A DNA stretch of 36,210 bases from positions 1 to 36,210 of the IMG/VR virus record IMGVR_UViG_3300015262_000021; one strand, 5' to 3'. The notes beneath the pieces were generated by a model. That model did not search any database, was not told the DNA's origin, and worked only from the letters and a program-made list of their open reading frames with translations. The number at the start of each line of letters is the position of its first letter. Position 1 is the stretch's first letter. The position numbers and the translations under genes are program-made. The stretch comes from a virus. Below are positions 1-6,707 of this stretch, in pieces.

Positions 1-208
1 CGGCGCCGTGGGCGCGGAGGAGGAGGCGGAGGGCTTCGCGGAGGGCGCCGTAGGCCTCGGGGTAGGAGAAGCCGTCGCGGCTGCTGTCGCCGTAGTCGGC
101 GAGGAGGTGCTGTCCGACGCGGAGGGCGACGTCGAGGTCGCTGGGCTCGCGCAGCTGGTCGCGGATCTCGTCGGCGGCCTGGCCGGTCAGGGGCTGGCGG
201 ATGTTCAT
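1..208 (-). CDS. Hypothetical protein, cut by the left window edge
   Basis: A minus-strand reading frame starts at ATG 208-206 and runs off the left edge after 69 codons. Its ATG overlaps the TGA stop of the sigma-like gene as ATGA, which points to translational coupling and one operon. The visible part is a charged, helix-rich protein (start MNIRQPLTGQAADEIRDQLR) with no motif I recognise. If window position 1 is joined to position 36210, the frame continues for 21 more codons and ends at TGA 36148-36146, about 40 bases before the small terminase start. That would give a complete protein of about 90 residues. The gene is fairly certain; its function is unknown. Confidence 0.7.
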   Translation of the reverse strand, partial: MNIRQPLTGQAADEIRDQLREPSDLDVALRVGQHLLADYGDSSRDGFSYPEAYGALREALRLLLRAHGA

Positions 209-621
209 CGTCCACCGCCGATCGTGGCGGTGCGGAAGCCGGTGCGGACGGGCTCGTAGGCGCCGGACGTGGCCGGGGTGAGGTTGGTGTTGGTGAACGT
301 CCAGTGGGTGGTGTCGGTGGCCGTCTCGGCGGTGTTCTTCTTGACGCGGTAGTGCGCCATGACGGTGCGGCGGGCGAGGGCGGCGAGCCAGTTGTACATC
401 TGGCCGTCGGTGGTGGCGCGGCACTTGTGGAGGTCGAGCCAGGCCCGGAAGAAGGTGTCGGCGGTGAGGTCTTCGGCGAGGGCGTGGTTGCCGTCGCGGA
501 CCTCGGCCTGGACGAGCCGGGTGATGCGGGTCTGGTGCTGGGTGTAGATGCGGGTGAAGCGCTCGTTGAGCTGCTCCGCCGGGGTGCCGCGACGCTGCGC
601 GGGCATGGCAAGATCGGTCAT
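205..621 (-). CDS. Stand-alone sigma-70 region 2-like protein (ECF type)
   Basis: This 138-residue protein has an ECF-type sigma region 2 pattern at about residues 20-95. A helix starting RFTRIYTQHQTRITRLVQ is followed by the signature ALAEDLTADTFFRAWLDL and then by NWLAALARRTVMAHYR. In this family, region 2 binds the RNA polymerase beta-prime clamp and recognises the -10 element. The last 40 or so residues do not form a region 4 helix-turn-helix, so the usual second half of an ECF factor is missing from this polypeptide. The ATG at 621 has a GGAGGAG ribosome binding site. The gene upstream in the operon encodes a small HTH protein that could supply region 4, which is inference. On the circular map, the gene lies immediately before the late operon. 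Confidence 0.72.
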   Translation of the reverse strand: MTDLAMPAQRRGTPAEQLNERFTRIYTQHQTRITRLVQAEVRDGNHALAEDLTADTFFRAWLDLHKCRATTDGQMYNWLAALARRTVMAHYRVKKNTAETATDTTHWTFTNTNLTPATSGAYEPVRTGFRTATIGGGR

Positions 622-665
622 AGCCGGATCTCCTCCTGGTCTTGTCAGGAAGTGGGCTTCGGTCA

Positions 666-701
666 GGCCCTTGGCTGGGACGGCAATCCCGGCCTTGGGC
701 C
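666..701 (-). promoter_or_regulatory. Imperfect stem-loop between the HTH and sigma-like genes
   Basis: GGCCC (666-670) pairs with GGGCC (697-701), GGC with GCC, and GGGA with TCCC, around a 6-base loop; one TT/TT mismatch and one G-T pair interrupt the stem. It lies in the 97-base gap before the sigma-like gene. No T-run follows on either strand, so a leader or attenuation structure is as likely as a terminator. Confidence 0.35.
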
Positions 702-718
702 GTCTTCAGTTGTGGCTG

Positions 719-937
719 CTACTCGGTGCTCTCGGTCTTCTTCTGGTAGGCCCGGATGGCCTGGTTCACGCTCGGGGTCTTCACCCCGAGTTCTCGGGCG
801 ACGGCAGATTGAGTGCCGAGCTCTTCGACGCCGGCGATAAGGGCGAGGGCCCGTTCATCGGTGGCCTCTTGGTAGGCGAGTTGTGCGGCTGCCTGCTTGC
901 GGACGGCTTCGTCGTGCCGTTCTTTCCACGTAGTCAC
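719..937 (-). CDS. Small helix-turn-helix protein, possibly sigma region 4-like
   Basis: With a GTG start at 937 preceded by AGGAGGG, the product has 72 residues. The second half holds a clear HTH pattern, TQSAVARELGVKTPSVNQAI, after an acidic-basic helical start. This matches the DNA-reading helices of sigma region 4 or small phage transcription factors. A second possible start is GTG 1012, which overlaps the upstream stop as GTGA and would add 25 residues. I prefer 937 because a sigma-70-like promoter and an operator palindrome fall inside the extra segment. The gene lies just upstream of the lone sigma region-2 gene, so the two may work together. An ordinary activator or repressor is the main alternative. 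Confidence 0.65.
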   Translation of the reverse strand: MTTWKERHDEAVRKQAAAQLAYQEATDERALALIAGVEELGTQSAVARELGVKTPSVNQAIRAYQKKTESTE

Positions 938-973
938 GTCCCTCCTCGTACCGGAGGCGACTGCCTGACCACA

Positions 974-1003
974 ACTATAAGCAGGGGTGCTTATGACGGT
1001 CAA
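974..1003 (-). promoter_or_regulatory. Sigma-70-like promoter for the HTH and sigma-like genes
   Basis: On the minus strand TTGACC (1003-998) and TATAGT (979-974) are separated by 18 bases, a near-consensus housekeeping-type promoter in a very GC-rich genome. It faces the HTH and sigma-like genes and would allow them to be transcribed separately from the long early operon. Confidence 0.6.
977..994. promoter_or_regulatory. Perfect operator-like palindrome overlapping the -10 box
   Basis: ATAAGCA (977-983) and TGCTTAT (988-994) form a perfect 7-base inverted repeat with a GGGG centre. It occupies the promoter spacer and overlaps the -10 hexamer at 974-979, where bound protein would block RNA polymerase. 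I found no other copy by eye in the window. The binding protein is unknown; the downstream HTH protein is one candidate. Confidence 0.55.
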
Positions 1004-1008
1004 GGAGG

Positions 1009-1185
1009 TCACGCCGATTCGCCCTGTCGGCTGCGCGTCCGCTGGAACGCCTCATGGATGAGCCGCTGAGCCTCCGCCAGATGCCGGGCGCAGATTTTGA
1101 GTTCGGCGTCCGGGACGACAGCCTCACCCGTGCACTGGACGCCACGGCCGGACAGGACACGGCAGGTGACGATGCGTCCGGACAT
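1009..1185 (-). CDS. Small cysteine-containing protein, 58 aa
   Basis: The ATG at 1185-1183 overlaps the previous stop as ATGA. The product begins MSGRIVTCRVLSGRGVQCTG and later has ICARHLAEA, giving three cysteines and a histidine spaced as in a small metal-binding knuckle. Such tiny putative zinc proteins are common in the early regions of actinophages. The role is unknown; nucleic-acid or protein binding is only inferred from the cysteine pattern. Confidence 0.6.
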   Translation of the reverse strand: MSGRIVTCRVLSGRGVQCTGEAVVPDAELKICARHLAEAQRLIHEAFQRTRSRQGESA

Positions 1186-1808
1186 CAGGACGCCTCCCGC
1201 GGCTGGTAGTGCCAGAGCAGCAGCAGGTCCTGCTCGGTCTTGTAGGCGGTCCCGCACCAGCGGCACCGCACCGGGCCGCCGGGGAGACGTGTGAGGACGG
1301 CTCCGCACACCGTCCCCTGGTCGTCCGTGACGGCAACGCAGTGGCCGAGGCGCTGCGGCCGCGGCGCCGGGTCACCGACGACCGTCCGGGCCGACCGCTC
1401 AAGGTCGTGGACCTCGCCCGCCAGGTCACCGGCCGCCGGGTAGTGGGCGGCGATCCAGTCCAACTCCATGGCGAGCCAGCGGCAGTCGGCGGCGAGGCCG
1501 GCCTCGGGCGGGGCAGCGTGCTGCGGCCAGCGCACCCGCTGCACGTCCACCCGCCACGACCGGATCACCTCGCCCGCACGGGCCAGGTTCACCGTGTCGA
1601 TCACGTCCTCGTTGAGCGGCGAGCGCGGGCCAGCCGCGCCCTTCGTCGCCACGATGTCGCCCCAGCCGGAGCGGCGCGGCACCAAGCACTCGCCGACCTC
1701 GGCGTACAGCGCGGGCAGTTCGTCCAGCCGCTTGGCGAGCTTCACGGTGTGCCGCTCGCACAGGTACCGATCGCGTGCGTCCTCGCCGCACAGCTCGCAC
1801 GCGCTCAT
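1185..1808 (-). CDS. Hypothetical protein with two cysteine pairs, 207 aa
   Basis: The N-terminus reads MSACELCGEDARDRYLCERH, a C-x2-C plus C-x2-H pattern, and the C-terminal part has another pair in VRCRWCGTAY followed by LLLWHYQ. The ends therefore look like treble-clef or zinc-ribbon folds flanking a helical middle. The gene overlaps both neighbours by four bases, so it is translated within the early operon. I do not recognise the family. A DNA-binding or replication accessory role is inferred only from the putative zinc sites and the context. Confidence 0.62.
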   Translation of the reverse strand: MSACELCGEDARDRYLCERHTVKLAKRLDELPALYAEVGECLVPRRSGWGDIVATKGAAGPRSPLNEDVIDTVNLARAGEVIRSWRVDVQRVRWPQHAAPPEAGLAADCRWLAMELDWIAAHYPAAGDLAGEVHDLERSARTVVGDPAPRPQRLGHCVAVTDDQGTVCGAVLTRLPGGPVRCRWCGTAYKTEQDLLLLWHYQPREAS

Positions 1809-1972
1809 GCCGTGGCCCTTTCGCGGGCGGCCTGCAGCTGGGCTTCGGCGGCGCGGGCCTGGGCGGCGGACCGGCGGTTGTCGAGGATCTGGAAGCCGGC
1901 CTGAATGAGCACCATGAGCTCGGCGCCGAGCGAGGCGCCGATGGCGAGGAGCTGGATGTCGTGGTCGCTCAT
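1805..1972 (-). CDS. Small protein with hydrophobic N-terminal helix, 55 aa
   Basis: The ATG at 1972 overlaps the TGA of the RuvC-like gene (ATGA) and the stop overlaps the next gene. Residues 7-30 (LLAIGASLGAELMVLIQAGF) form a long hydrophobic, possibly membrane-spanning helix. The rest is an alanine-, arginine- and glutamate-rich helix that could form a coiled coil. This is a single-pass membrane or amphipathic helical protein of unknown role. The four-base overlaps on both sides support a real gene. Confidence 0.55.
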   Translation of the reverse strand: MSDHDIQLLAIGASLGAELMVLIQAGFQILDNRRSAAQARAAEAQLQAARERATA

Positions 1973-2550
1973 GCTGCGAGTCCTTCCGTGTCTGGCCACT
2001 GGCTTCCGTCGAGGCCGCGGCGGTGGGTGTCGGGGACGATGGCGAGCGGCCAGCCGAGGTGGTGCAGGCCCATCGCGAGGAGGACGTAGGCGTCGGCCTG
2101 GTCGTAGCGGCCGGGCCCGTCGCACTCGATGCCGTACCGGGTGCGTACGGCGTCGCGTACGGCGCCCTTGGAGCCGGAGCCCTTGCCGGTGGCGTACAGG
2201 GCCCGGCAGGACGGTGGTACGACCGCGTAGGGGATGTGGCGGCGCCAGCAGGCGTGCCGGACCATGACGCGGAGCCCGGCGAGGTCCTCGTGCCGGTGGG
2301 CGACGCCTGCGCCGAAGGACGGTCCTTCGATGACCACCAGCTCGGCGCCGCGAATATGGTCGGTGACCCGCCCGATGATCCACGCCAGGCGCGGATGCCC
2401 GCGCAGCCCGGTGCGCGGACGGATCGTGTCCGTCCAGCCCTCGCCAGCCACCCCGGTACAGGTGAGGCTCAGGTCGAGGCCGACCACCTTGGGAACCATT
2501 GCCGCCTGAGCAACAGATGTGAGGTCGTGCTGCACCAGGTCTCCCTTCAC
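1969..2550 (-). CDS. RuvC-like Holliday junction resolvase
   Basis: The 193-residue product has an RNase H-like RuvC pattern. A first acidic strand reads KVVGLDLSLTCTGVA (D26), a second reads LVVIEGPSF (E75), and a C-terminal helix carries YDQADAYVLLAMGLHHLG (D150, D153). These are the positions of the metal-binding carboxylates of RuvC-type endonucleases. The enzyme would cut four-way or branched DNA made during phage replication and recombination, before packaging. The GTG start overlaps the helicase stop as GTGA. An internal ATG at residue 18 is an alternative start that keeps the whole domain. Confidence 0.82.
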   Translation of the reverse strand: MKGDLVQHDLTSVAQAAMVPKVVGLDLSLTCTGVAGEGWTDTIRPRTGLRGHPRLAWIIGRVTDHIRGAELVVIEGPSFGAGVAHRHEDLAGLRVMVRHACWRRHIPYAVVPPSCRALYATGKGSGSKGAVRDAVRTRYGIECDGPGRYDQADAYVLLAMGLHHLGWPLAIVPDTHRRGLDGSQWPDTEGLAA

Positions 2551-4187
2551 GCCGCGGCCTTGGCGCCGTGCCGGTTGAGAATCGTCGTGAACTCGTGGAT
2601 GGACTGAAGGTCCGAGACCTCACCGGCACTGCTGCCGTGAGGGACCTGGATGCCCTTCATCCGGCAGTAGTTGAGCTGCTTGGTGCTGGCCGGCCGGTCC
2701 CGCCAGGCGGCGGCGCGGGTGGCAAGCCACCGGCCGCCCATCGCGCGGGCCTGCTGCTCCAGCCAGGCCTTCGCGGCCGCGAGCGGCAGGGGCACGTCGT
2801 TCTTCGGGCCGACGATGCCGTTGTTGAGGTCGAACCGGCGCAGCCAGTACGTCCGGTCGACTGGGTTGCGGACCAGGAAGACGTACGTGGCGTCGTCGAC
2901 AGGGATGAACCACACTCCCGTGTCCGTCTTCAGCCACCGCGTCGAGGACCCGTGGAACAGATCAATCTCCTCGACCTGGATCCGGGACAAGTCCAGGTGA
3001 CGCTTCGTCCTCTCCTCGGCCGCCCGGACAGCTTCGCGGAGCGTCTGCTCTTCGCCCTGCATCACGACGTCGCGGCCGGTCAGGTCGACGATGGAGGCGA
3101 GCCTGTGGCGGGTGGAGGCGCCCATCACGTCGAGGATCAGCGCATCCGTCTTCCCGGTCTCCGGGGACAGGCGCAGCGCCCGCCCGGCCATCTGGCAATA
3201 CAGGCCAGCCGACTTCGTCGGTCGGGCGATGACCACGCACGACGTCCACGGCGCGTCGAAACCTTCGGTCAAAACCATGCAATTCGTGAGGACTTGGATG
3301 GTTCCGGCCTTGTACTTCTCCAGCGTGGCGGCGCGGTCGTCCTTGGGCATGTCGCCCCACACCGGGGCGGCCGGGATACCTGCGGCGGTGAAGGCGTCCG
3401 CCATGGACTTCGCGGTCTCCACCGTCGGCGTGAAGACGACACCCGGCCGGTCGCCAGCGTGCAGCCGGTATGCCTCCGCGACGACCTCGGCGGCGCCCGA
3501 GTCGTCCAGGGCGTGGCCGAGCTGGCCTTCCTGGAGGTCGCCATTGCGGGTCTTCACCGAGTCCAGGTCGAGGCCCGGCACGATGACGCGCTTACCGCGG
3601 ACGTCGCACAGATAGCCGTCCTCGATCATGTCCAGGATGTCGAGGGTGAACACGACCTCCTGCCAGACGTCGGCGAGGCCGCCGTCGGCGCGGGTCATCG
3701 TGGCCGTGAACCCGGCGACCGGGGTCCCGCGCCAGGCGCCGAAGTGCTCCAGCACCGCCATGTACGAGCGGGCCGCGGCGTGATGGCATTCGTCGACGAT
3801 GACCATGCCGATGTCGGTGATGGCCTGGCGGCGGCGCTCGACGGCCAGGGTCTGGATGGACGCCACGACGACGTCGACGTCCTGGTGCTCGTCGCGTTCG
3901 GCCTTGACGATGCCGACGCGGAGCGCGGGCGCGACGGCCTTTATCTTGTCGGCGGCCTGGGTGAGGAGTTCCTCGCGGTGGGCGATGACCAGGGCGCGCT
4001 CACCACGGGCGGCCAGGGTGGAAAGCCGTTCGAGGATGAGGTTGGAGAAGACGACGGTCTTCCCGGCGCCCGTCGGCAGTACGACGGCGAGCCGGTTGTT
4101 GGCGGTCGTTGCCCAGCCGGTGGTGAGGGCGTTGATCGCCTCGGTCTGGTACGGGCGGGGCTTGAACGTCTCAGGCAGTTCGGACAT
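2547..4187 (-). CDS. Superfamily 2 DEAD/DEAH-type DNA helicase
   Basis: The 546-residue product starts at ATG 4187 behind GAGGTG; the longer upstream frame would run into the origin repeats and has no such site. Helicase motifs are in order: Walker A PTGAGKT (38-44), DECH box (132-135), TAT (161-163), TEGFDAP (307-313) and the arginine-finger motif QMAGRALR (332-339). The protein resembles phage helicases related to the restriction-enzyme and UvsW groups, which unwind branched DNA using ATP. A C-terminal extension of about 150 residues ends in a basic segment with KQLNYCRMKGIQVP. It lies between the resolvase and the candidate origin, consistent with replication and recombination. Confidence 0.9.
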   Translation of the reverse strand: MSELPETFKPRPYQTEAINALTTGWATTANNRLAVVLPTGAGKTVVFSNLILERLSTLAARGERALVIAHREELLTQAADKIKAVAPALRVGIVKAERDEHQDVDVVVASIQTLAVERRRQAITDIGMVIVDECHHAAARSYMAVLEHFGAWRGTPVAGFTATMTRADGGLADVWQEVVFTLDILDMIEDGYLCDVRGKRVIVPGLDLDSVKTRNGDLQEGQLGHALDDSGAAEVVAEAYRLHAGDRPGVVFTPTVETAKSMADAFTAAGIPAAPVWGDMPKDDRAATLEKYKAGTIQVLTNCMVLTEGFDAPWTSCVVIARPTKSAGLYCQMAGRALRLSPETGKTDALILDVMGASTRHRLASIVDLTGRDVVMQGEEQTLREAVRAAEERTKRHLDLSRIQVEEIDLFHGSSTRWLKTDTGVWFIPVDDATYVFLVRNPVDRTYWLRRFDLNNGIVGPKNDVPLPLAAAKAWLEQQARAMGGRWLATRAAAWRDRPASTKQLNYCRMKGIQVPHGSSAGEVSDLQSIHEFTTILNRHGAKAAA

Positions 4188-4604
4188 AACGGTCACCTCG
4201 GTTCGCAAAGTCGTGGGCTCGCAGCGGGCTGGACCGGTCCTGGGACCGCTTTTTCGGGCCACTGGACCGCTTTGAAAAAGCGGATCGGGCCACACCCGGA
4301 TAGGTGCTGAGCTGCGCGTTTTCGTCTCCGGGGCGCCAGGTGGACCGATTGGCCCGGTTTTCTGAGCGCATAGGGCGGAGAGCGCAGGGAGACACCTTCA
4401 CGCACTCCCTATGGGCTGACGTAGAAGGGTGTCGGCTCAATCGCGTGTATCTAGGTAGAGAAATCGGTCCAATCGGTCCAGTAGATAGAGAGATAGAGAG
4501 AAGTCCCAGCTCAGCCCATGTTTTGGCCTGGACCGATCCGTTTTTGAAACCGGTCCAGTGGACCGAAAAAAGCGGGCCAGGCAGCTCGGAACCGGTCCAG
4601 GCGT
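4188..4604. other. Candidate replication origin with GGACCG iterons and long inverted repeats
   Basis: This 417-base gap separates the helicase from the DUF927-like helicase gene and holds no convincing gene. GGACCG or its complement CGGTCC occurs 11 times (4231, 4235, 4243, 4264, 4342, 4465, 4474, 4530, 4551, 4560, 4593). Two imperfect inverted arms of about 50 bases, at roughly 4243-4293 and 4527-4577, match at nearly nine in ten positions. The left arm has an internal perfect 10-base repeat (4246-4255 with 4274-4283). Between the arms is a less GC-rich stretch with tandem GATAGAGA (4484, 4492). Iterons, paired arms and a softer centre next to replication genes fit a phage origin. No initiator binding is shown. 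Confidence 0.6.
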
Positions 4605-6707
4605 TCAGGTCCATCGGGACAGCGCCTCCACCTTCAGGTGCAACACCCGCGTCCTGGCGCCCCCTGCGCTCACCCTCACCGTCAGGTGGCCCGGTTCCGC
4701 CGAAGGCAGCAGCTCGGCGGCCAGGAGCGCTTTGTGGACCCGCGTCGGGCTCGTTTGCAGCGGAGTGCGCATCCGGTCGGCCTGGGTGACAGCTGCGGTG
4801 TACGCGGCACCGGGGTCCAGGTAGATGTTGTCGCCGGACACCCAGCCGATCTTTTCCCCGCGCGCAGACAGGCGGTCCGTATCGTCCTGCGCCCAGCCCC
4901 AGCGCGTCGCCTCCGTGCGGGGAGGGACGCCATCAGAGTTCAGGTCTGCGAGGTAGGCGCGGCCGGACGTAAGTGCCGTGCGGATGGCCTTCAGGTAGAT
5001 CGCCTCTGCGGACAGCGACTTCGTCTCTGCGGACTGGACCGCCGAGCCGTCGAGCAGCGCGGTACGGCACCGCTGGTAGATCGCCGTCCACTCCTCTTGC
5101 GTGATGGCGCCGATCTGGCGGGCGTACCGGAGGAACCACCGCAGGCCGAGGAGCAGGCCGGCCACGGCCTCCGGCGCGCGCGAGTGGCCCTTCACGTCCT
5201 TGGCCACCGCGTCGCGCCCTTCACCGAGCTCGGCCTTCAGCTGGGCGGGCCAGTCCTCGGCGGTTTCGTACTGCTCGGCAAGCCACTGCACGTACCCGGC
5301 CATGGCCTGCGCGTAGACGCCCTCGTCGGCAGTCCGCTGCGCGGGCGTGAGGCGGTCGCTGGTCACGTCGTCCTTGACGATCTCGACCAGGTTCGTGCGG
5401 GCCTGGAGAGACTGCCCCGGAGGCACGTCCTCCCCGGTGCACACCACCTGCGCCCGCGGGTACAACTCCGGGCGCACGGTGCCGTCGACACGCATCCTGG
5501 ACCGGCCGGCGCTGTTCGCGGCCCCGCGCACGAGCCGCTCGACCTTCTCGTTCAGCTTCGCCAGATCGGTCTTGGTCGCGGCGGCCTGCGGGACGTAATC
5601 GTCGACAACCATCACGACGTTCGCCAGCTGGAAGGCGATCCCCTCCATGGCGTTCGCAGTCGACTGCCAGCCCGTGGGGAAACCGCGGACGGTCAGCTCG
5701 GGCCCGAAGTGCTGGGCGAACAGGGCGGCGATGTGGCTCTTGAATGCTCCGGTCCCGCCGAACGTCCACAGGGTGGTCTCGGGCTGGAGCGGCAGCGGAG
5801 CCCGGTAGGTGGCGCACAGCTGCGGCGCCATCACCTTGTCCGGCCCCAGGTCGAGCAGAGCCAGCGATGCCCTGACCGCGTCGACGCTCTGCCTCTTGTC
5901 CGGGGCCGGGAGGGCGTACCGATTCAGCTTCTCGGTGCCCAGGTCGACGGCTGTGGTCTCATCCATGCCGTCCGCGCCGAGCGCCCCGGTGCTGGTGAGG
6001 AACACGTGCCGACCGTCGATCTCGGTCCAGCCGGTGAACGCGTAGGTGGTGCGCTCCTCGACCATGCCGAGGCTGAGGAACTGGGCGGCGGCGACGACGT
6101 GCGCCTCATCTCGGGAGCACGGGTAGATGATTCCGCGGCCCCCGATCGCGTCATATGCCCAGTCGCGTGCGCTTTTCAGTCCGGCCTTGGTGACCTGCAC
6201 GGTTCCTTGGGCGCCGTTGATGCTGCTGGTGACGTTGAGGGTGAACAGCTTCTGGGTCTCGGCGCCGGTGTGCCGGGTGACTTCCTCCGTGATCGTCGGG
6301 ACGAAGTTCGCCAGATGTAGGGGTCCGAAGTGGCTGTTGACGTACAGGCCACCGCCGTCGGTGTAGTAGGGGGCGGCGGGCGCCTCGGGGAGTCCTCCCA
6401 TCAGGTCTTCGGCCTCGGCGCGGGCCTGGTCGGAGAGGGCTTTGCGGGCCTCCTTGAGAGCGTCGTTGAAGTCGCCCGGCCTTACGACTTTCGCCGCGGT
6501 CAGCGCGTTCTTGTAGGCGCGGACCTTGAGGTCGCCCTGCGCGACTGCCCAGCGGGCGATGTTGTAGATGAGGCGCTGCCGCTCCTCTTCGTTGTCGATC
6601 CCACCGAGAAGTGCGATGGCGGCGGCGAGGTCGCTGAAGTCGTCCGGCGGTTCGGCCCCTTCGTCGTCCGGCAGGTCTTCGGCGGCTGTCGAGTCGTTGA
6701 TGGTCAC
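4605..6707 (-). CDS. Phage replicative helicase / primase-helicase (DUF927/D5-like ATPase)
   Basis: The 700-residue product carries one P-loop ATPase domain. Walker A reads GGTGAFKS (317-324), Walker B reads VMVVDDY (365-371), and a sensor-like strand reads AQVVCTGEDVP (419-429). This arrangement matches DUF927 and D5-like helicases encoded next to primase-polymerases in mobile elements. The N-terminal 100 residues are acidic and helical. The C-terminal part, ending in LHLKVEALSRW, may be a winged helix. The protein probably loads as a ring and unwinds DNA at the fork, working with the primase-polymerase encoded immediately upstream. The GTG start overlaps that gene's stop (GTGA). The 3' end abuts the candidate origin. 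Confidence 0.78.
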   Translation of the reverse strand: MTINDSTAAEDLPDDEGAEPPDDFSDLAAAIALLGGIDNEEERQRLIYNIARWAVAQGDLKVRAYKNALTAAKVVRPGDFNDALKEARKALSDQARAEAEDLMGGLPEAPAAPYYTDGGGLYVNSHFGPLHLANFVPTITEEVTRHTGAETQKLFTLNVTSSINGAQGTVQVTKAGLKSARDWAYDAIGGRGIIYPCSRDEAHVVAAAQFLSLGMVEERTTYAFTGWTEIDGRHVFLTSTGALGADGMDETTAVDLGTEKLNRYALPAPDKRQSVDAVRASLALLDLGPDKVMAPQLCATYRAPLPLQPETTLWTFGGTGAFKSHIAALFAQHFGPELTVRGFPTGWQSTANAMEGIAFQLANVVMVVDDYVPQAAATKTDLAKLNEKVERLVRGAANSAGRSRMRVDGTVRPELYPRAQVVCTGEDVPPGQSLQARTNLVEIVKDDVTSDRLTPAQRTADEGVYAQAMAGYVQWLAEQYETAEDWPAQLKAELGEGRDAVAKDVKGHSRAPEAVAGLLLGLRWFLRYARQIGAITQEEWTAIYQRCRTALLDGSAVQSAETKSLSAEAIYLKAIRTALTSGRAYLADLNSDGVPPRTEATRWGWAQDDTDRLSARGEKIGWVSGDNIYLDPGAAYTAAVTQADRMRTPLQTSPTRVHKALLAAELLPSAEPGHLTVRVSAGGARTRVLHLKVEALSRWT

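Noticed and set aside
2568-4310. A 580-residue plus-strand reading frame
   Set aside because: It mirrors the helicase gene, which has all helicase motifs and a ribosome binding site; the opposite frame has no recognisable domain.
4465-4600. CRISPR-like repeat array
   Set aside because: The repeats are only six to nine bases, occur in both orientations and have no regular spacers, so iterons fit better.
4188-4604. Short reading frames inside the candidate origin
   Set aside because: They overlap one another and the inverted repeats, lack ribosome binding sites and give low-complexity products.
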